From: Acidimicrobiia bacterium
GTDB taxonomy: Bacteria; Actinomycetota; Acidimicrobiia; UBA5794; UBA11373
NCBI GenBank assembly: GCA_025456165.1
Contig: JALOLI010000106.1
Location: 1 to 7,101 of the forward strand
Reading direction: 5' to 3'
DNA: 7,101 nucleotides
This document shows, in pieces, positions 4,893 to 7,101 of this stretch. Under the pieces are notes generated by a model, which was not told the DNA's origin, ran no database searches, and was given only the letters and a program-made list of their open reading frames with translations. Each line of letters starts with the position of its first letter. Position 1 is the first letter of the stretch. A program made the translations under genes and the position numbers.

Positions 4893-4898
4893 GCCCTC

Positions 4899-5483
4899 AT
4901 GCCCATGCGCCACTTCACCCCGGGCCTCTTCGCCTTCCTGCGCGACCTGGCCGAGCACAACGACCGCGCCTGGTTCAAAGCCAACCAGACCCGCTACGAG
5001 GAGCAGGTCCGCCTCCCGGCCCTCGCCTTCATCGAGGATCTGGCCGACCCCCTCCTGGCCATCAGCCGCCATCTCACCGCCGATCCGCGGCCTCTCGGCG
5101 GGTCGCTCTTCCGCATCCAGCGCGATACGCGCTTCTCCAAGGACAAGACGCCCTACAAGACCCACACCGGCATCCACCTCCGCCACGTGGCCACCCGCGA
5201 CGACGTGCACGCCCCCGGCTTCTACCTGCACCTGGAGCCGGGCAACTGCTTCGCCGCGCCCTACGCCATGGGCGAGGGCAATCCGCTCGTTCGACCCCCC
5301 CAGGGCTTCGCCCCCGACCACCCCTTGCTCGACGACCTCCGGCGCCGCGACTTCACCGCCTCCACCCGGCTCACCCAGGCCCGGGTGACCGCCCCCGGGT
5401 TCCTGGAGGACTACGCGGCCACGATGCGCGCCGGGGCGCCATTCCTGCGCTTCCTCTGCCAGGCCGTCGACCTGGCCTTCTAG
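4899..5483 (+). CDS. DUF2461 (TIGR02453) family protein of unknown function
   Basis: This 194-aa protein, probably cytosolic, matches DUF2461 along its length. The opening HFTPGLFAFLRDLAEHNDRAWF and the central block RIQRDTRFSKDKTPYKTH (about residues 84-101) are hallmarks, followed by GFYLHLEPG. The molecular function of the family is, to my knowledge, not established. No signal peptide or membrane helix is present. I chose ATG 4899 because the family usually starts just before the F-T-P motif and a TACCTT -10 box sits 6 nt upstream. Alternatives are ATG 4905 and ATG 4863; the latter has GAGGGGA 7 nt upstream, but would place the -10 box inside the gene. It is a single-gene unit between a structured intergenic region and the kinase gene. 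Confidence 0.88.
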   Translation: MPMRHFTPGLFAFLRDLAEHNDRAWFKANQTRYEEQVRLPALAFIEDLADPLLAISRHLTADPRPLGGSLFRIQRDTRFSKDKTPYKTHTGIHLRHVATRDDVHAPGFYLHLEPGNCFAAPYAMGEGNPLVRPPQGFAPDHPLLDDLRRRDFTASTRLTQARVTAPGFLEDYAATMRAGAPFLRFLCQAVDLAF

Positions 5484-5504
5484 GGGAAGGCGGGAATCTT
5501 CGGG

Positions 5505-5524
5505 CGGCCTGGCGCCGGAGGCCG
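5505..5524 (+). terminator. Possible terminator after the DUF2461 gene
   Basis: CGGCCT (5505-5510) pairs with AGGCCG (5519-5524) across an 8-nt loop, 21 nt after the stop codon. The stem is short and lacks a U-tract, so this is only a candidate. Confidence 0.35.
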
Positions 5525-5576
5525 GGCGGCGCGCGTCCCCCTCAACAACGCCCCGGAAGCGTCCGATAGGCATGCC

Positions 5577-6869
5577 ATGGCGCAAGCAGCGGCAGCGCGC
5601 GGCCCGTCGCCGGGCACCAACTCGGCTCGAACGCGTCGCGCCCTCCCCGTGGTGCTGCTCCTGGTCGTCGCCGGCGCCTCCATCGTCGAGGTGCTCTCCC
5701 ATCACAGCACCTGGCCCTGGGTGGCCGCCACCGCGCTTTCGGCCGGGATCGCGGCAGCCTCGTTCGCCATCTACCACCACCACGATCAGCGCTACCGCAG
5801 CCTCCTCGACAGGGTCCCGGTCGGGCTCTACCGGACGGCCCCCGACGGGCGGATCGCCGACGTCAACCCCGCCCTGGCGCACATCTTCGGCTTCGAGACC
5901 CCCGAGGAGATGCTGGCCGGACCGGCCCGCTCGGTCTACGCCGACCCGGCCGATCGCGATCGCTGGGTGACCCAGGTCAACGGGGCTGAGGGGCCCGTCG
6001 AAGCGGAGTTGCGCATGCGCCGCCGTGACGGGACCATCATCTGGGTCCGGGACCGGGTGGTGCCGGTCCGGGACCGGCGCGGTCGGGTGGCCTACTACGA
6101 GGGCCAGTTGGAGGACGTGACCGACGAGAAGCGGCACCGCGAGGAGATCGAGGCCGCCCTGCGCTCCAAGATCGAGCTGATCGGCACCGTCAGCCACGAG
6201 CTGCGCAACCCGCTCACCTCGATAGTCGGCTACGCCCACCTCCTCACCGAGGCGCGCCAGCCGGGCTCCCCGGAATACTCCGAGATGGCGGCCGTGGTGA
6301 AGCAGCAGGCCGAGGATGTGGTCGACATCGTGGAGGACCTCCTGACCGCAGCTCAGGCCGACGCCGGCACCCTGCGCGTGGTCACCGCCCCCCTCGACTT
6401 GGCCGGAGAGGTGAGCCGGGCCCTGGCCGGGCTCGCCGGCCGCCACGCCGGCACTCTCGAGGTCGAGACGCCGCCCGCCCCGGCCGTGGGCGACGCGATG
6501 CGGGTGCGCCAGATCGTGCGCAACCTGGTGACCAACGCGATCGTCCACGGCGGCGAGCACATCCGCGTGACCACCAGCCGCCGCGCCGGGCAGGCCCGCC
6601 TCACCGTGGCCGACGACGGTCCCGGCCTGGCCCCGGGCGACGAGGAGCGGGTGTTCGAGCCCTTCCAGCACGGCAATCGGGAGGCCCGGGGCCACAACTC
6701 GGTAGGCCTGGGCCTGACCATCTCCCGCCAGTTGGCCCGCCTCATGGGCGGGGATCTCACCTACCGCCGCGAGGGCGGCACGACCGTGTTCCGCCTGGTG
6801 CTGCCCGGCCGACCGGCCTCGCCGGCCCGGGCCGAGCGCTCCCTCCGCGTCGGCGCGCCCGTCGGCTGA
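5577..6869 (+). CDS. Membrane-bound PAS sensor histidine kinase without adjacent response regulator
   Basis: This 430-aa kinase senses a signal and passes phosphate from His207 to an unidentified response regulator. Two helices (about residues 22-40 and 47-66) are joined by a short loop (SHHSTWPW), so there is no extracytoplasmic sensor domain. A PAS domain (about 71-185) probably senses in the cytoplasm; it opens with YRSLLDRVPVGLYR and ends with a PAC-like YYEGQLEDVT. HisKA follows with the H-box SHELRNP (206-212). The ATPase domain has the N-box VRNLVTNA (314-321), G1 DDGPG (346-350), F-box FEPF (360-363) and G2 GLGL (377-380). All key residues are present. ATG 5577 has no good ribosome-binding site (GGAAG at 5555-5559 is 17 nt away), so it may be leaderless; TAGGCA at 5567-5572 is a poor -10. 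No regulator gene is adjacent in the window, so it looks like an orphan kinase. Confidence 0.92.
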   Translation: MAQAAAARGPSPGTNSARTRRALPVVLLLVVAGASIVEVLSHHSTWPWVAATALSAGIAAASFAIYHHHDQRYRSLLDRVPVGLYRTAPDGRIADVNPALAHIFGFETPEEMLAGPARSVYADPADRDRWVTQVNGAEGPVEAELRMRRRDGTIIWVRDRVVPVRDRRGRVAYYEGQLEDVTDEKRHREEIEAALRSKIELIGTVSHELRNPLTSIVGYAHLLTEARQPGSPEYSEMAAVVKQQAEDVVDIVEDLLTAAQADAGTLRVVTAPLDLAGEVSRALAGLAGRHAGTLEVETPPAPAVGDAMRVRQIVRNLVTNAIVHGGEHIRVTTSRRAGQARLTVADDGPGLAPGDEERVFEPFQHGNREARGHNSVGLGLTISRQLARLMGGDLTYRREGGTTVFRLVLPGRPASPARAERSLRVGAPVG

Positions 6870-6887
6870 GCCGCCTCCCCTCTCCCG

Positions 6888-6899
6888 GCGTCCGGACGC
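6888..6899. promoter_or_regulatory. 12-bp palindrome GCGTCCGGACGC next to a -10 box
   Basis: A perfect 12-bp palindrome ends 2 nt before the -10 box of the last gene, the usual position for an operator. It overlaps a copy of the CCCTCTCCCGGC 12-mer (6878-6889) found in the palindromic element at 310-321. An operator role is inferred from position only. Confidence 0.35.
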
Positions 6900-6901
6900 G
6901 G

Positions 6902-6907
6902 TACGCT
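6902..6907 (+). promoter_or_regulatory. -10 box of the last gene
   Basis: TACGCT lies 19 nt upstream of ATG 6927 and leaves a leader of about 13 nt carrying the ribosome-binding sequence GAGGAGAAAGG (6915-6925). It implies transcription separate from the kinase gene. Confidence 0.45.
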
Positions 6908-6926
6908 CCGGCTCGAGGAGAAAGGC

Positions 6927-7101
6927 ATGGGCAAGCACCACAAGAAGCGCTGGTCCGACATGAGCCCCGGGCAGAAAGCCGCCACCATTGCAGGCTCCGT
7001 CATCCAGATCACCCTGCTCGCCGCCGCCCTTTGGGACATCTCCCAGCGGCCCGCCGCCGGGATCAAAGGCAGCAAGAAGGCCTGGACGGCGGCCTCGTTC
7101 G
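6927..7101 (+). CDS. Small PLDc_N-like membrane protein, cut by the window end
   Basis: Only the first 58 codons are in the window. ATG 6927 is supported by a strong ribosome-binding sequence ending close upstream. The N-terminus is very basic (GKHHKKRW), followed by SDMSPGQKAA, then a helix at about residues 20-40 (with IQITLLAAALWDI), then a basic linker (RPAAGIKGSKKAW). This order matches small actinobacterial proteins of the phospholipase-D-nuclease N-terminal (PLDc_N) type: a first helix with ALWDL, a loop with RP and K-W, and a second helix that would lie beyond the window. The HKD catalytic domain is usually absent from such short proteins. Function is unknown; the family call rests on a partial sequence from memory. 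Confidence 0.65.
   Translation, partial: MGKHHKKRWSDMSPGQKAATIAGSVIQITLLAAALWDISQRPAAGIKGSKKAWTAASF

Noticed and set aside
4863..4898. ATG 4863 as start of the DUF2461 protein
   Set aside because: It adds 12 residues not expected in the family and would place the TACCTT box inside the gene, although GAGGGGA lies upstream; kept only as an alternative.
4611..6941. 776-codon open frame on the minus strand
   Set aside because: It is antisense to the DUF2461 and kinase genes, shows no recognisable domain, is low-complexity (Gly, His, Val, Arg) and arises from GC-rich codon bias of the real genes.

Overview
The window reads as a GC-rich actinobacterial chromosome segment. The likely source is a member of the Acidimicrobiia or a similar uncultured Actinomycetota lineage; this is inferred, as no marker gene is present. 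The reasons are strong G/C preference at third codon positions, GTG and TTG starts, TANNNT -10 boxes placed so close to some start codons that the mRNAs should be leaderless, a Ser/Thr-rich surface-protein linker, and terminator hairpins without U-tracts.

Layout. (1) At 57-275 lies a 72-aa two-helix membrane protein of unknown function. It is followed by a palindromic element at 309-336 that separates it from a convergent gene. (2) At 412-1176, minus strand, lies a complete classical short-chain dehydrogenase/reductase. (3) Divergent from it is a tightly packed four-gene energy-coupling-factor importer for Ni2+ or Co2+: cbiM/nikM (1266-1931), a PDGLE-domain CbiN-type subunit (1924-2247), cbiQ (2244-3008) and cbiO (3005-3790). 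Each junction overlaps by 4 to 8 nt, and cbiQ appears to start at a CTG codon inside the upstream stop (CTGA). (4) At 3868-4644 lies a membrane-anchored surface protein with a Ser/Thr linker and a C-terminal beta-rich domain. (5) At 4645-4898 lies a structured intergenic region: a strong terminator hairpin, then a roughly 93-nt nested inverted repeat, then a third hairpin. (6) At 4899-5483 lies a DUF2461-family protein. (7) At 5577-6869 lies a membrane-bound PAS-HisKA-HATPase sensor kinase with no response regulator beside it. (8) At 6927 begins a small PLDc_N-like membrane protein, cut by the window end.

How the genes work together. Only the cbi/nik cluster is a clear functional unit: CbiM binds the metal, the CbiN-type subunit assists it, CbiQ couples transport to ATP hydrolysis, and CbiO is the ATPase. 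A 15-bp inverted repeat over its predicted transcription start has the layout I recall for actinobacterial Nur (nickel-responsive Fur) boxes, which favours nickel and a repressor-controlled promoter. The other genes look like independent single-gene units, several with their own visible -10 box.

Most notable points: the CTG start of cbiQ, the Nur-like operator, the nested intergenic palindrome at 4698-4790, and the repeated leaderless promoter arrangement. No rRNA, tRNA, CRISPR array, transposase or phage gene is visible.
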